Assembly (NCBI GenBank): GCA_027343695.1 | Contig: DAHWKJ010000002.1 | Span: forward strand, 1 to 40,113 | Source of the DNA: Sulfobacillus sp. | GTDB taxonomy: Bacteria > Bacillota > Sulfobacillia > Sulfobacillales > Sulfobacillaceae | Length of the DNA: 40,113 nt | Direction of reading: 5' to 3' | In this document: positions 24,132-33,692 of the stretch, piece after piece | Layout of the letters: every line of letters starts with the position of its first letter | How positions within the stretch are numbered: the stretch's first letter is position 1 | Translations under genes and position numbers: made by a program | The notes under the pieces: model-generated | The model's input: the letters and a program-made list of their open reading frames with translations, nothing else | What the model was told of the DNA's origin: nothing | Databases searched by the model: none

Positions 24132-24967
24132 GGGGGCAAACTTGGCATCGCCTGGCCCTGGTCGGGGCGGTCCTGGTTTTCACCCTATTTATTGCCATGA
24201 TCGGAGATTTGGTCTGGCAAAGTCTCGGCGTCCTATCATGGCACTTCTTATGGAGCCCTCCATCGGAAATGGGACACGGTGGGATCGGTCCCGAATTGTT
24301 GAATACCCTCGTCATGGTGGGGATCGCTGCATTGATTAGCCTTCCCCTCGGCCTCGCCGGAGCCATTTTTCGCGTCGAATACCGTGGCGCACCCGGGTTT
24401 CTTAAAGTGTTTGACCGGGTGCGTTTTACCTTTTTGAGCCTGCCGACCATTGTCATCGGCCTCTTGGTTTATCAATGGGTGGTGGTGGAACTCGGCTGGC
24501 CACTGTCGATCCGGTCTGGAATTGTCGCCTTGGTCGTGATGAATTGGCCATTTGTCGTGAATATTGGGATTGAGGCGTTATCGGGTGTCCCTGACACCAG
24601 TCGGGAGGCTTCAATGGCCCTCGGCGCCACGAGCTCACAAACCCTCATGCGCATTGTGTTTCCTTCGGCCCTGCCTGCCTTAATTGCGGGCCTCGGGGTA
24701 TCGACCGCAAGACTATTGGGAGAATCGGCGGCGCTAATCTTTACCGCCGGAATCAATGTAGCGGTTCATTGGAGCTGGTCCATGCCAGGGGAAACGTTGG
24801 CGGTCCACCTTTGGTACTTGCGCACCGAGTCACTGGCCCCTCATGCGAATGCTGAAGCGGCCGCGACAGGGGTGGTGTTACTAGGTCTCGTCGCGTTGGT
24901 GCTCTACCTAACCCAAAAAATAGCGCATTGGCTGAAGCCTCGCGATTACTCCCGCAAAAGCGCTTGA
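24128..24967 (+). CDS. pstA: Phosphate ABC transporter permease PstA
   Basis: This 279-residue permease subunit has about six transmembrane helices. The EAA loop reads SREASMALGATSSQTLMRIV, followed by LGVSTARLLGESAALIFTAG, the PstA form of the conserved ARxxGExA segment. The start is GTG 24128, overlapping the pstC stop, with GCGGAGG eight bases upstream; a GTG at 24119 lies on that ribosome site and was rejected. An 89-base gap separates it from pstB, the longest in the run since the Nudix gene. No strong promoter was seen in the gap. Confidence 0.93.
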   Translation: MRGQTWHRLALVGAVLVFTLFIAMIGDLVWQSLGVLSWHFLWSPPSEMGHGGIGPELLNTLVMVGIAALISLPLGLAGAIFRVEYRGAPGFLKVFDRVRFTFLSLPTIVIGLLVYQWVVVELGWPLSIRSGIVALVVMNWPFVVNIGIEALSGVPDTSREASMALGATSSQTLMRIVFPSALPALIAGLGVSTARLLGESAALIFTAGINVAVHWSWSMPGETLAVHLWYLRTESLAPHANAEAAATGVVLLGLVALVLYLTQKIAHWLKPRDYSRKSA

Positions 24968-25056
24968 ACGGCAGGGCGTGCAGGGGTGTACACTGGTGTG
25001 GGTAGGTGGCCTTTTATCGGTCTTAAAAATTGAGTCAAGGGGGCGCGGGTAAACCG

Positions 25057-25821
25057 ATGGACAGCAAAGCCCCAGATTTAGCAGTCCGTCACCTTTCGGT
25101 TCGTTACGGCGAACAGGTGGCCTTGTCGGACGTCTCGCTGGACCTGGAGGGAGGGCAAGTGCTTGCCCTCATCGGTCCGTCGGGGTGCGGGAAATCAACG
25201 TTTCTTAGGGTGCTAAACCGTCTCGTCGATCGGTCTTTGGAGGTGCGCTACGAGGGGGAGGTGGTGCTTGGGGGCATCCGAATCTTGGACCCGGATACGG
25301 ACTTGGTGGCACTACGGCGAGCGGTCGGGATGGTGTTTCAACAACCCAGTGCGTTCCCCTTTAGCGTGTTTGACAATGTGGCTTATGGGCCTCGGCTTCA
25401 AGGCATTCGGTCTTCCCACCGGCTCCGCAGTATCGTCGAGTCGAGCTTAAAAAAGGCGGCGCTTTGGGACGAGGTGCGGGGTAAACTGAGGCGGCCGGCG
25501 GCGTCCTTGTCCGGCGGTCAGCAACAACGGCTATGCATTGCGCGGGCACTCGCGGTCGCGCCCCGGGTGTTGTTGCTGGATGAACCCACCGCAGCCTTGG
25601 ATCCACTCTCTACGACGAAGATTGAAGAGCTCATTTTGTCCTTGCGTGGGGACTATACGTTAATCTTGGTCACCCATAACTTGCAACAGGCAGCCCGGAT
25701 TTCTGATGTCACCGCCTTTTTTCGCCAAGGACTGCTGGTCGAGATAGCGCCGACCCGAGAGATGTTTACTGCACCAAAATGTGCCGAAACCGAGGAGTTT
25801 TTAACCGGACGATACGAGTAG
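25057..25821 (+). CDS. pstB: Phosphate ABC transporter ATPase PstB
   Basis: This 254-residue ABC ATPase powers phosphate import. Walker A is GPSGCGKST, the Q-loop lies in VGMVFQQPSAFPFS, the signature is LSGGQQQR, Walker B is VLLLDEPTAALD and the switch histidine is in VTHN. The length matches PstB. The start is given as ATG 25057; a TTG at 25030 would add nine residues but has no ribosome site, and GGGGGCGCGGG upstream of the ATG is a moderate one. phoU follows after ten bases. Confidence 0.94.
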   Translation: MDSKAPDLAVRHLSVRYGEQVALSDVSLDLEGGQVLALIGPSGCGKSTFLRVLNRLVDRSLEVRYEGEVVLGGIRILDPDTDLVALRRAVGMVFQQPSAFPFSVFDNVAYGPRLQGIRSSHRLRSIVESSLKKAALWDEVRGKLRRPAASLSGGQQQRLCIARALAVAPRVLLLDEPTAALDPLSTTKIEELILSLRGDYTLILVTHNLQQAARISDVTAFFRQGLLVEIAPTREMFTAPKCAETEEFLTGRYE

Positions 25822-25831
25822 GAGGCCGTGG

Positions 25832-26488
25832 GTGTTACGACAATCGTTTCGCAGCGAATTGGATCAGTTGGACCAAGAACTGATTCGTATGGGGGCCTTG
25901 GTGGAGGAGCAGATCCGTCGCGCGGTCCGATCCTTAACCGGGCGCGACGTGGTGCTGGCCGAACAAGTGGTCCTCGATGATGATCGCGTCGATGCCATGG
26001 AAATGGATATTGAGCGGCGCTGCTTAACCCTGCTCGCCTTGCAACAACCGCTCGCCGGCGACCTCCGCATTGTCTCGACCATTCTTAAAATCATTACCGA
26101 CTTAGAGCGGATGGCGGATCATGCGGTTGACATCGCCAAGGTCACCCTGCGGCTCCGGGAAGAATTATTCGTGAAGCCATTAATTGACATCCCGGAGATG
26201 GCACGGTTGTCGAGTTCCATGGTTCGGCTGGCTTTAAATGCCTATATTCATCGAAGCCTCGATGAAGCGCTCACCATGATTCGGCTCGACGATGATGTAG
26301 ACCACCTCTATGCGAGGATTTTTGATGACCTGCAAAACTTGATGCGAGAACGTCCCGAGACGGTGCTGCAGGCGACGCATCTCTTATTTGTGGCAAATTA
26401 CATCGAGCGGGTGGCGGATCATGCCACCAATTTAGGAGAATGGGTGATTTATATGGTGACCGGGGAACGTAAAGACTTGAACGATTAG
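25832..26488 (+). CDS. phoU: PhoU phosphate-signalling protein
   Basis: This 218-residue all-helical protein has two PhoU repeats, each with the metal-binding pattern typical of the family: DLERMADHAVDIAKV near residue 90 and NYIERVADHATNLGEWV near 190. PhoU links the PstSCAB transporter to the PhoR kinase and holds the Pho response down when phosphate is plentiful. The start is GTG 25832 with GGAGG six bases upstream. It ends the phosphate block; gap follows after 86 bases, which contain a candidate promoter. Confidence 0.94.
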   Translation: MLRQSFRSELDQLDQELIRMGALVEEQIRRAVRSLTGRDVVLAEQVVLDDDRVDAMEMDIERRCLTLLALQQPLAGDLRIVSTILKIITDLERMADHAVDIAKVTLRLREELFVKPLIDIPEMARLSSSMVRLALNAYIHRSLDEALTMIRLDDDVDHLYARIFDDLQNLMRERPETVLQATHLLFVANYIERVADHATNLGEWVIYMVTGERKDLND

Positions 26489-26497
26489 GGTGCCTGG

Positions 26498-26527
26498 TTG
26501 TTCTATGTGGAAATGTTTCGGTAAAAT
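26498..26527 (+). promoter_or_regulatory. Candidate promoter of the glycolytic operon
   Basis: TTGTTC (26498-26503) and TAAAAT (26522-26527) are separated by 18 bases, about 48 bases before the gap start codon. A good ribosome site, GAGGAGG, follows. No operator resembling a CggR site was recognised. Confidence 0.55.
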
Positions 26528-26574
26528 AGCCGTAGCGTAATGTGATGCGCGGACTATGATGAGGAGGCCATAAC

Positions 26575-27582
26575 GTGGTAAAAATCGGGATTAACGGGTT
26601 TGGGAGCATTGGTCGAAGATTTTTTCGGATTGCCCAACAGCAAAAGGACTTCGAGATTGTGGCCATCAATGACTTGATGGATGCGAAGACGAACCGACAT
26701 CTCCTCCAATATGATTCGAATTATGGCGTGTGGGATCACCCCGTGGAGGTCCAAGGTAATAATCTCGTGGTGGATGGTAAGACGGTGCGCATTGTGGCAG
26801 AGCGCGATCCGGGAGCCATTCCCTGGCGTGATCTTGGGGTGGACATTGTGGTGGAATCGACCGGTCTCTTCACGGATGCCAACAAAGCCCGGGCTCATAT
26901 CGAGCGTGGTGGAGCCAAACGGGTAATTATTTCGGCTCCGGCGAAAAACGAGGATATTACGATTGTGCTCGGGGTTAACGAACAGCGCTATAATCCGCAG
27001 ACCGATTTTGTGATTTCCAATGCCTCTTGTACCACCAATTGTCTGGCTCCGGTGGCTAAGGTGATTCAGGAAACCTTTGGCATCGAATCCGGACTGATGA
27101 CCACGATCCATAGCTACACGAACGATCAAAAACTCTTAGATTTGGCGCATGCAGACTTACGGCGCGCGCGGGCTGGCGCGATCAACATTATTCCCAGCAG
27201 CACTGGCGCGGCGCGGGCATTGCACCTGGTGTTGCCGGAACTTAAGGGAAAGCTAAACGGGATGTCGCTACGGGTACCGACACCAGTGGTCTCGATTGTT
27301 GACTTAACCGTGACCACCACGAAACCGGTATCCAAGGAAAGTGCCAATTTGGCCCTGAAACAAGCCGCGGAGGGTCCTCTAAAAGGAATTTTGGGATTCT
27401 CGGAAGAACCCTTGGTGTCATCGGATTACAAAGGGAACCCCTTGTCCAGCATTGTGGATAGCTTGGAAACACTCACCATGGGGGATAATATGCTGAAGGT
27501 CTTGTCATGGTACGACAACGAATGGGGCTACGCCAATCGGCTTGTGGAGTTGACTGGCTTGGTCGCGAAAAGGGGTGTCTAG
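26575..27582 (+). CDS. gap: Glyceraldehyde-3-phosphate dehydrogenase, type I
   Basis: This 335-residue enzyme oxidises and phosphorylates glyceraldehyde 3-phosphate. It has the NAD-binding INGFGSIGRRFFR near the start, the active site SNASCTTNCLAP with the catalytic cysteine, and WYDNEWGYANRL near the C-terminus. The start is GTG 26575 behind GAGGAGG. The residue after the cofactor-binding strand (INDLMDAK) suggests NAD preference, which is inference. It is the first gene of gap-pgk-tpiA-gpmI-eno and overlaps or nearly touches pgk. Confidence 0.96.
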   Translation: MVKIGINGFGSIGRRFFRIAQQQKDFEIVAINDLMDAKTNRHLLQYDSNYGVWDHPVEVQGNNLVVDGKTVRIVAERDPGAIPWRDLGVDIVVESTGLFTDANKARAHIERGGAKRVIISAPAKNEDITIVLGVNEQRYNPQTDFVISNASCTTNCLAPVAKVIQETFGIESGLMTTIHSYTNDQKLLDLAHADLRRARAGAINIIPSSTGAARALHLVLPELKGKLNGMSLRVPTPVVSIVDLTVTTTKPVSKESANLALKQAAEGPLKGILGFSEEPLVSSDYKGNPLSSIVDSLETLTMGDNMLKVLSWYDNEWGYANRLVELTGLVAKRGV

Positions 27583-27586
27583 CCCG

Positions 27587-28789
27587 ATGGCCGCGTACCG
27601 GACGCTAGACCGCTTAGGCGACATTGCGGGCCAAAGGGCGCTCGTTCGGGTCGATTTCAATGTCCCGATCGACCATGATACCGGGCGGATTACCGATGAT
27701 ACCCGGATCCGGGGAGCATTGGAGACGATCCAGACATTGGTGGCGAAAGAGGCCCGGGTGATTCTTATGAGTCATCGAGGGCGTCCACGTCAGGCTAACC
27801 TGCACGATAGTCTACGGGTGGTTGCCAATCGTCTCCAAGAGCTCCTGGATGCCCCGGTAGACTTTGTCGATGACATCGTCGGAACCAAAGCACGTGATGC
27901 CGTTCAACACCTATCACCCGGGCACGTTTTGGTTTTAGAAAACTTGCGCTTTGATCCCGGAGAACAAGCCAATGACCCCGAATTTGCCAAGGCACTGGCT
28001 CAACTGGGTGATTTCTACGTAGACGATGCGTTTGGCACTGCACATCGGGAGAGTGCCTCGATTGTGGGCGTGCCTCGACGGCTTCCAAGTTACGCCGGCC
28101 ACCTGTTAGACCGCGAACTGTCGACTTTGGCGAGGATTCTCGACACGCCTCGAAAGCCGTATTGGCTTATTGTGGGGGGCGCCAAGGTGAGTGACAAAGT
28201 CGGGCTCTTGGGTCATCTCTTATCGCAGGTCGATGGCATCGTCATTGGGGGCGGAATGGCTAATACGTTTTTGGCGGCCAAGGGGTTTTCGATGGGGATC
28301 TCGAAGGTTGAAGAGGACGCTCGAGATACAGCGAAAGAGTTGGTCGACCACGCGAAAAGACTGGGCATTCCCGTGATTCTTCCCACCGATTTGGTGGTAA
28401 CCGAAGCGTTTCGCGCAGACGCCCCGGCGCGCGTGGTGGCGGTGGATGCCGTGGGAAGCCACGAGATGGCGCTCGATTTAGGACCGCAGAGCATCGATCA
28501 AATTAAAGATTGTCTTCAGGACGCCCAAACTATTCTCTGGAATGGGCCGATGGGAGTTTTCGAGTGGGACGCGTTTTCGCACGCCACCATGGAAGTGGCC
28601 CGAACCTTGGCTGAACTGCCGGCGGCGGTGGTGGTGGGAGGCGGTGATTCCGTCGCCGCGGTGCATCGTGCCGGCGTCATGGATCAATTAACGCACGTAT
28701 CGACGGGCGGAGGAGCGACCTTAGAATTGCTTGAAGGGAAGACCTTGCCTGGCGTCGCGGCGCTCGGTACATACAATGACCTACACTAA
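27587..28789 (+). CDS. pgk: Phosphoglycerate kinase
   Basis: This 400-residue monomeric kinase transfers phosphate between 1,3-bisphosphoglycerate and ADP. The signature RVDFNVPID is near the start, LMSHRGRP follows, and the C-terminal nucleotide domain contains WNGPMGVFEWDAF and VVGGGDSVAAV. The start is taken as ATG 27587, four bases after the gap stop; a GTG at 27575 overlapping gap is possible. Length and order are normal for a bacterial PGK. Confidence 0.96.
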   Translation: MAAYRTLDRLGDIAGQRALVRVDFNVPIDHDTGRITDDTRIRGALETIQTLVAKEARVILMSHRGRPRQANLHDSLRVVANRLQELLDAPVDFVDDIVGTKARDAVQHLSPGHVLVLENLRFDPGEQANDPEFAKALAQLGDFYVDDAFGTAHRESASIVGVPRRLPSYAGHLLDRELSTLARILDTPRKPYWLIVGGAKVSDKVGLLGHLLSQVDGIVIGGGMANTFLAAKGFSMGISKVEEDARDTAKELVDHAKRLGIPVILPTDLVVTEAFRADAPARVVAVDAVGSHEMALDLGPQSIDQIKDCLQDAQTILWNGPMGVFEWDAFSHATMEVARTLAELPAAVVVGGGDSVAAVHRAGVMDQLTHVSTGGGATLELLEGKTLPGVAALGTYNDLH

Positions 28790-28819
28790 ACGGCGTGAAG
28801 GGGAGGCGGAGATACTCGG

Positions 28820-29617
28820 ATGCGAAGGCCCTGGCTCGCAGCGAATTGGAAAATGTACAAAACGGTACCAGAATCTTTAGCATATGCCCAAGAACTGTGG
28901 CACTTGTTAAGTGACATAAAAGGCTGGGATCAGGCGCTCGATTTAGCGATCTTCCCCAACGCCCTGGCCTTGTGGCCCTTCGCGGAGAAATGGGCAGCGA
29001 CAGCCATCGGAATTGGCGCACAAAATTTGGATCCGGGGACCGAAGGTGCCCTGACGGGAGGCACCTCGGGATTCTTACTGCGAGAAGCGGGTGCCCGGTT
29101 TGTGATCGTGGGCCACTCAGAACGGCGAAAGTATTTTGGAGAAACCGATGAGATCGTCAGGACAAAAACGGAGGCGGCTCTTGAAGCCGGGCTTGGGCCC
29201 ATTGTCTGCGTGGGCGAAAGTCAGGACGAGCGACGCCAAGGCGAGACCTTAAAAGTAGTCCACCGTCAGGTTCGCCAAGCCATAGAGACGCTGGAACCGT
29301 CTCATGTCCGTCGCGTCACCATTGCTTATGAACCGGTGTGGGCGATTGGCTCTGGACTCGTGCCTACCCCCGAAGAGGTCGCCCGTGTGGCGGAGGCCAT
29401 TCGGGCCGATGTTGCGGACCTCGCAGGATCCGAAGCTCGTGACCAGATCCGCATTCTCTATGGGGGAAGCGTGAACGACCAGAACCTCCTAAGTTTTCTC
29501 GACACGCCCGATGTGGACGGGGCATTGATCGGCGGCGCAGCCCTTAATGCCGCGAACCTGGCCAAAATGGCCCGGCGCATTATGGATCGAGACCCCTTGA
29601 TGAAATCGGGGCAATAG
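28820..29617 (+). CDS. tpiA: Triosephosphate isomerase
   Basis: This 265-residue TIM-barrel enzyme interconverts dihydroxyacetone phosphate and glyceraldehyde 3-phosphate. It has the N-terminal AANWKMYKT with the catalytic lysine, the catalytic histidine in VIVGHSERRKYFGE, the catalytic glutamate in AYEPVWAIGSG, and the phosphate-binding ILYGGSVN. It is slightly longer than the usual 250. GGGGAGGCGGAG precedes the ATG. It follows pgk by 30 bases and is followed by a strong hairpin before gpmI. Confidence 0.96.
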   Translation: MRRPWLAANWKMYKTVPESLAYAQELWHLLSDIKGWDQALDLAIFPNALALWPFAEKWAATAIGIGAQNLDPGTEGALTGGTSGFLLREAGARFVIVGHSERRKYFGETDEIVRTKTEAALEAGLGPIVCVGESQDERRQGETLKVVHRQVRQAIETLEPSHVRRVTIAYEPVWAIGSGLVPTPEEVARVAEAIRADVADLAGSEARDQIRILYGGSVNDQNLLSFLDTPDVDGALIGGAALNAANLAKMARRIMDRDPLMKSGQ

Positions 29618-29618
29618 T

Positions 29619-29650
29619 CGCATGAAGGCCCCTTAGGCGGGCCTCATGCG
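29619..29650. promoter_or_regulatory. Intra-operon hairpin between tpiA and gpmI
   Basis: CGCATG-a-AGGCCC (29619-29631) pairs with GGGCCT-CATGCG (29639-29650) around a seven-base loop: a 12-bp stem with one bulged A. No T-run follows, so it is more likely an mRNA stabiliser or processing element than a terminator. Confidence 0.5.
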
Positions 29651-29712
29651 TAATAGAAGGGAGCGAGCGGCGTTCCAACGAGCTTTAGACGGAGGGGCGG
29701 CGCGACAGGACC

Positions 29713-31269
29713 ATGAGCAACGCATCGCAAGGGACTCGACCGGTCGTCTTAATGGTTCTAGACGGTTGGGGTATTGCACCACCAGGACCCAACAATGCCA
29801 TGAATGAGGCGAACACGCCGCATATGACCCAATTGGCAAAGAATTTTCCGAGTACCACGGTAGCCGCGCATGGGCGGGCCGTAGGCTTGATGCCGGAACA
29901 GATGGGCGATTCCAACGTTGGACATTTAACCATTGGAGCGGGACGCATTATCCGCCAGAATCTGGTCAGAATACACGAGGCGATTGCTGAGCGGGAACTC
30001 GAACAAAATGCCGCACTGCAGCAGTTTTTGGAACGCAGCCAAGGGGGCCGGCTGCACATCATGGGACTCTTATCGCCCGGCGGGGTCCATAGTCACCAAG
30101 ACCACATGGGGGCGCTCTTAGAGATTGTGGCGGCCTCTGAAAATCCGCCTGACGAGGTGTTGTTACATCTCTGGCTCGATGGCCGGGACGTGCCTCCCAA
30201 GAGTGCCGTCTCCTCATTAGATTGGCTGGCGGCAACCATAAACCGGCTTGGGGTCGGGAAGGTTGCCTCAGTGGCCGGACGCTACTACGCGATGGATCGG
30301 GATAACCGGTGGGATAGAACCGAATTGAGTTATCGGGCTATGGTTCAAGGCCAGGGGAAGCGTGCCGACAGTGCGCTAGAAGTTCTGGTCGAGGCTTATC
30401 AGGATGGCGTGGGGGACGAGTTTGTGGTGCCGACCGTCATCGTGGATGCCTTTGCAAAGCCGGTGGGCACTATCGATCCCCACGATTCGGTGTTAGTGTT
30501 TAACTTTCGCGCCGATCGGGTGCGACAAATTACGCGAGCCTTGATGGACCCGGATTTTCGTCCGTTCCCGCGCCCATGGCCGCAGATCGCAAATTTTTTG
30601 GGCATGACCCAATATGATGAAGCGTTTGTGCTGCCCCATCTCTTTGCTCCCGAGTCTGTGGCCAATAATCTGGCGGAGTGGTTAAGTCAGCATCATCAAC
30701 GCCAGTTGCATGTGGCGGAAACCGAAAAATATGCGCATGTGACGTTCTTCTTCAATGGGGGCGTTGAAAAAGTCTATCCGGGGGAGGATCGGATTATGAT
30801 CCCCTCGCCTCAAGTTGCCACGTACGACAAGGCACCCGGTATGAGTGCGGAAAAGATCCGGGATGTGGTGATTGACGCGTTGGATCAGGACTCGTATGAC
30901 TTTATTTTGCTAAACTTTGCAAACAGCGATATGGTGGGCCATACGGGGGACATGGACGCCACCAAAACGGCGGTGGGCGTAGTGGACCAGATGATCGGCG
31001 AGATTGGGGAGGCCGTGCAAAAGCATCACGGGGCGCTCTGCATTGTCGCGGATCACGGCAATGCGGAATCGATGCAAGGCCCCAGCGGTGAGCCGAATAC
31101 CAACCACACGGTAAATCCGGTGCCGTTCCTCGTGGTGGCGTCAGACGACGTTCTTCAGGACCGAACCTTGGCTACGGGGGGTGGGCTACAAGATGTGGCG
31201 CCCACTGTGCTGGAGATCATGGGCATCCCGGTGCCTTCGGAAATGCAGGGAAGATCGCTACTACGGTAA
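29713..31269 (+). CDS. gpmI: Phosphoglycerate mutase, 2,3-bisphosphoglycerate-independent
   Basis: This 518-residue dimanganese enzyme interconverts 3- and 2-phosphoglycerate. It has LMVLDGWGI near the start, the phosphoserine nucleophile in MGDSNVGHLTIGAGR, the phosphotransfer-domain motifs LHLWLDGRDVPP and FNFRADRVRQ, and metal ligands in NFANSDMVGHTGD and VADHGNAE. This is the cofactor-independent type usual in spore-formers, where it is pH-sensitive. It begins 95 bases after tpiA, beyond a hairpin, and precedes eno by 35 bases. Confidence 0.96.
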   Translation: MSNASQGTRPVVLMVLDGWGIAPPGPNNAMNEANTPHMTQLAKNFPSTTVAAHGRAVGLMPEQMGDSNVGHLTIGAGRIIRQNLVRIHEAIAERELEQNAALQQFLERSQGGRLHIMGLLSPGGVHSHQDHMGALLEIVAASENPPDEVLLHLWLDGRDVPPKSAVSSLDWLAATINRLGVGKVASVAGRYYAMDRDNRWDRTELSYRAMVQGQGKRADSALEVLVEAYQDGVGDEFVVPTVIVDAFAKPVGTIDPHDSVLVFNFRADRVRQITRALMDPDFRPFPRPWPQIANFLGMTQYDEAFVLPHLFAPESVANNLAEWLSQHHQRQLHVAETEKYAHVTFFFNGGVEKVYPGEDRIMIPSPQVATYDKAPGMSAEKIRDVVIDALDQDSYDFILLNFANSDMVGHTGDMDATKTAVGVVDQMIGEIGEAVQKHHGALCIVADHGNAESMQGPSGEPNTNHTVNPVPFLVVASDDVLQDRTLATGGGLQDVAPTVLEIMGIPVPSEMQGRSLLR

Positions 31270-31304
31270 GAAAATTTCTACACGGAATGTAGGGAGGACT
31301 AATC

Positions 31305-32573
31305 ATGGCAAGTGGCATTCGAAGTATGAGAGCGTTTGAAATTTTGGATTCGCGAGGCAATCCAACCGTGGCCGTCAAGGTGGTTTTAGAGGATGGCACC
31401 ACGGCTTGGGCCAGAGTGCCCTCCGGGGCGTCGACCGGAGCCCATGAGGCGATCGAGTTACGAGACGGAGGGTCGCGGTATGGCGGGAAGGGGGTTTTAC
31501 ACGCGTGTCGGAATATTAACGACGTGATAGCGCCTTCTTTAATTGGGATGGCAGTGGACGAGCAGTGGCGCATCGACCAACTACTCCGTGACTTGGATGG
31601 CGATCCCCAAAAGGCCCGTCTCGGCGCCAACGCGTGTCTTGGCGTCTCGTTGGCAGTGCTCCATGCTGCGGCTGCCCACCACCATCTGCCGTTATATCGC
31701 TATATTGGCGGAGCTAACGCTCGGTGGCTTCCGGTACCCTTGTTGAATGTGGTTAATGGAGGCGCGCACGCGGATAATAATGTGGACATTCAAGAATTTA
31801 TGCTGGTGCCGGCAGGGGCCACATCGTTTGCGGAAGCCATGCGAATGGCCGCGGAGACCTACCACGCACTAAAGTCGCTGTTACAACAGCACGGTCTACG
31901 AACTGCGGTGGGCGACGAAGGAGGGTTTGCACCGGATTTGGAAGATAACCGGGCGGTCCTGGATTTGCTGGTCGAAGCGATGGAAGCCGCGGGCCTCAAG
32001 CCCGGCGAAGACATCGCGCTCGCGTTAGATATTGCCGCTAATGAGTTAAAGACGTCGGACGGCTATCGCTTGGGTGGCGAAACTAAAACGACCTCGCAAC
32101 TCATCGATTATTACCGAGAACTCATTGAAGGCTACCCGATTGTGTCGTTGGAAGACGGGTTATCGGAGGATGATTGGGAGGGGTGGCGCGACCTCTATCG
32201 TGAATTGGGGGGGATGGTCCAAATTATTGGGGATGACCTCTTTGTCACCAATCCGACGCGGATCCAAAGAGGGATCCAGGAAGACTCGGCGAATGCGGTC
32301 CTCATTAAGTTAAACCAAATCGGCACCGTTAGTGAGACGTTAGAAGCGATTCGTTTGACGGAGTCCGCCGGTTGGCGGAGTATCGTCTCGCACCGGTCTG
32401 CCGAAACCGAAGACACCTCGATTGCCGACTTGAGCGTGGGGATGAACACCGGGCAAATTAAGACGGGGGCACCCGCTCGCAGTGAACGGGTGGCCAAGTA
32501 CAACCGGCTACTCATCATTGAAGCCGAAGATGCGCAATTGCGGTATGCCGGATGGGGGGCCTTTGGTCGGTGA
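31305..32573 (+). CDS. eno: Enolase
   Basis: This 422-residue glycolytic enzyme dehydrates 2-phosphoglycerate to phosphoenolpyruvate. Landmarks are [29 protein letters not shown], the metal-ligand regions LALDIAANE and [11 protein letters not shown], and [13 protein letters not shown] with the catalytic lysine, followed by SHRSAETED. The start is ATG 31305 behind GGGAGGAC. The TGA stop overlaps the GTG start of a HAD phosphatase gene, an unusual coupling for eno. Confidence 0.96.
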   Translation: MASGIRSMRAFEILDSRGNPTVAVKVVLEDGTTAWARVPSGASTGAHEAIELRDGGSRYGGKGVLHACRNINDVIAPSLIGMAVDEQWRIDQLLRDLDGDPQKARLGANACLGVSLAVLHAAAAHHHLPLYRYIGGANARWLPVPLLNVVNGGAHADNNVDIQEFMLVPAGATSFAEAMRMAAETYHALKSLLQQHGLRTAVGDEGGFAPDLEDNRAVLDLLVEAMEAAGLKPGEDIALALDIAANELKTSDGYRLGGETKTTSQLIDYYRELIEGYPIVSLEDGLSEDDWEGWRDLYRELGGMVQIIGDDLFVTNPTRIQRGIQEDSANAVLIKLNQIGTVSETLEAIRLTESAGWRSIVSHRSAETEDTSIADLSVGMNTGQIKTGAPARSERVAKYNRLLIIEAEDAQLRYAGWGAFGR

Positions 32574-33583
32574 ACTTGGAACTACGACAAGTGTCAGACG
32601 GTGTCTTTGCCACTTCGCGGGCTGCGATGCAGGCGGAGGTGGCCGACGTCATTGCCTTTGATATGGATGGCGTGTTGATTGATGTCCACCAAAGTTATCC
32701 CGTGGTGATTTGCCAGGCGGTAACGAAATACTTGCAAGAAGTAGGGTTTAGCACCGACGGTCTGGCCGTGTTGCCTGAAGAGACCGCGTATTTCAAAGCT
32801 GCCGGCGGATTTAACAGTGATTGGGCGCTTGCTCAAGGGATTACGCTCAGTTTTTTGGTCAAAGCCCGTGTGATCGGGTCCCGCGATGCGACGGCGCTCC
32901 GTATGGCAGATCCCGAAATCCCAACCTTAGCTCGCGGGGTGGGACAATATGGGGGAGGCTTAGCAGGTCTCTACCGAGCCTTAGAAAACATCATCGAGGC
33001 TCGAGATTTGGAGGATGTGATGAGGTCCTGGGACCGGGCTCGGATCACGAGACTCGGCCAGGAGTTTTACGCAGGGGATCAAACCCAGACGGTGTTCGGC
33101 ATCAAGAACGAAACCATCCGTGGTCATGGCTTCATGCTCCGCGAAAAATCCTTGGTCACCCCAGAACTATTGACCCGGGCCCCGTTTCGCTATGCGCTCT
33201 ATACGGGTCGTAATAAAGGGGAAGCCCAGTTCGCGCTGGCCGCAGCGGGATTAGACGGGATTATTCCGGAATCGGCGATGATTACCGAAGACCTGGGATA
33301 TCGGAAACCCGATCCGCGAGGGCTCGCGGCGATTGTTAAGCAGTTGTCACCCCGCTTGTTAATCTATGTGGGGGACAACTTAGATGATTGGCAAACGGCG
33401 ACCCGCTACGAAACCGATCGTTCTTTAGAGGATCCGCCCTGCCTATTTTGTGGGATGCTCGGAGGCTCGCCCGGCCCGTTGGCATACTCGTTGTTTCAAG
33501 AACGCGGCGTCGATCTCTTAGCCAATAGTGTGGTACAGCTCATGGATTGGTTACGAGCCCGCCAGCCTCAACGTCAGGTCTAA
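32570..33583 (+). CDS. HAD-family phosphatase (TIGR01548-like)
   Basis: This 337-residue HAD hydrolase has motif [10 protein letters not shown] with nucleophile D31 and D33, motif II threonine in [10 protein letters not shown], motif III lysine in GYRKPDPRG and motif IV in [12 protein letters not shown]. The long helical cap contains [15 protein letters not shown], which recalls the TIGR01548 subgroup of unknown substrate. The GTG start at 32570 overlaps the eno stop (GTGA). Translational coupling to eno suggests removal of a glycolytic side product such as a wrongly phosphorylated acid (a metabolite-repair role); that is inference. A hairpin with a short T-run follows the gene. Confidence 0.85.
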   Translation: MNLELRQVSDGVFATSRAAMQAEVADVIAFDMDGVLIDVHQSYPVVICQAVTKYLQEVGFSTDGLAVLPEETAYFKAAGGFNSDWALAQGITLSFLVKARVIGSRDATALRMADPEIPTLARGVGQYGGGLAGLYRALENIIEARDLEDVMRSWDRARITRLGQEFYAGDQTQTVFGIKNETIRGHGFMLREKSLVTPELLTRAPFRYALYTGRNKGEAQFALAAAGLDGIIPESAMITEDLGYRKPDPRGLAAIVKQLSPRLLIYVGDNLDDWQTATRYETDRSLEDPPCLFCGMLGGSPGPLAYSLFQERGVDLLANSVVQLMDWLRARQPQRQV

Positions 33584-33602
33584 GACGCCGAGCTTTAGAC
33601 AG

Positions 33603-33630
33603 TCGTGGGGCATCATAATGCCCACGATTT
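33603..33630 (+). terminator. Hairpin at the end of the glycolytic operon
   Basis: TCGTGG-g-GCAT (33603-33613) pairs with ATGCCCACGA (33618-33627) around CATA, ten pairs with one bulged G. Only TTT follows on the plus strand, so termination is likely but the tail is short. Confidence 0.55.
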
Positions 33631-33692
33631 CCCGGCTCACCTTCCCGCGGTCCCCGCATATGATGGGGTCATCATCGCGGGGAGGGGACATT

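Noticed and set aside
33584-33692. A nicotinate (NiaR-type or riboswitch) control element before the NiaP-like transporter
   Set aside because: The gap holds only the terminator-like hairpin and ribosome site; no recognised riboswitch core or operator is seen.
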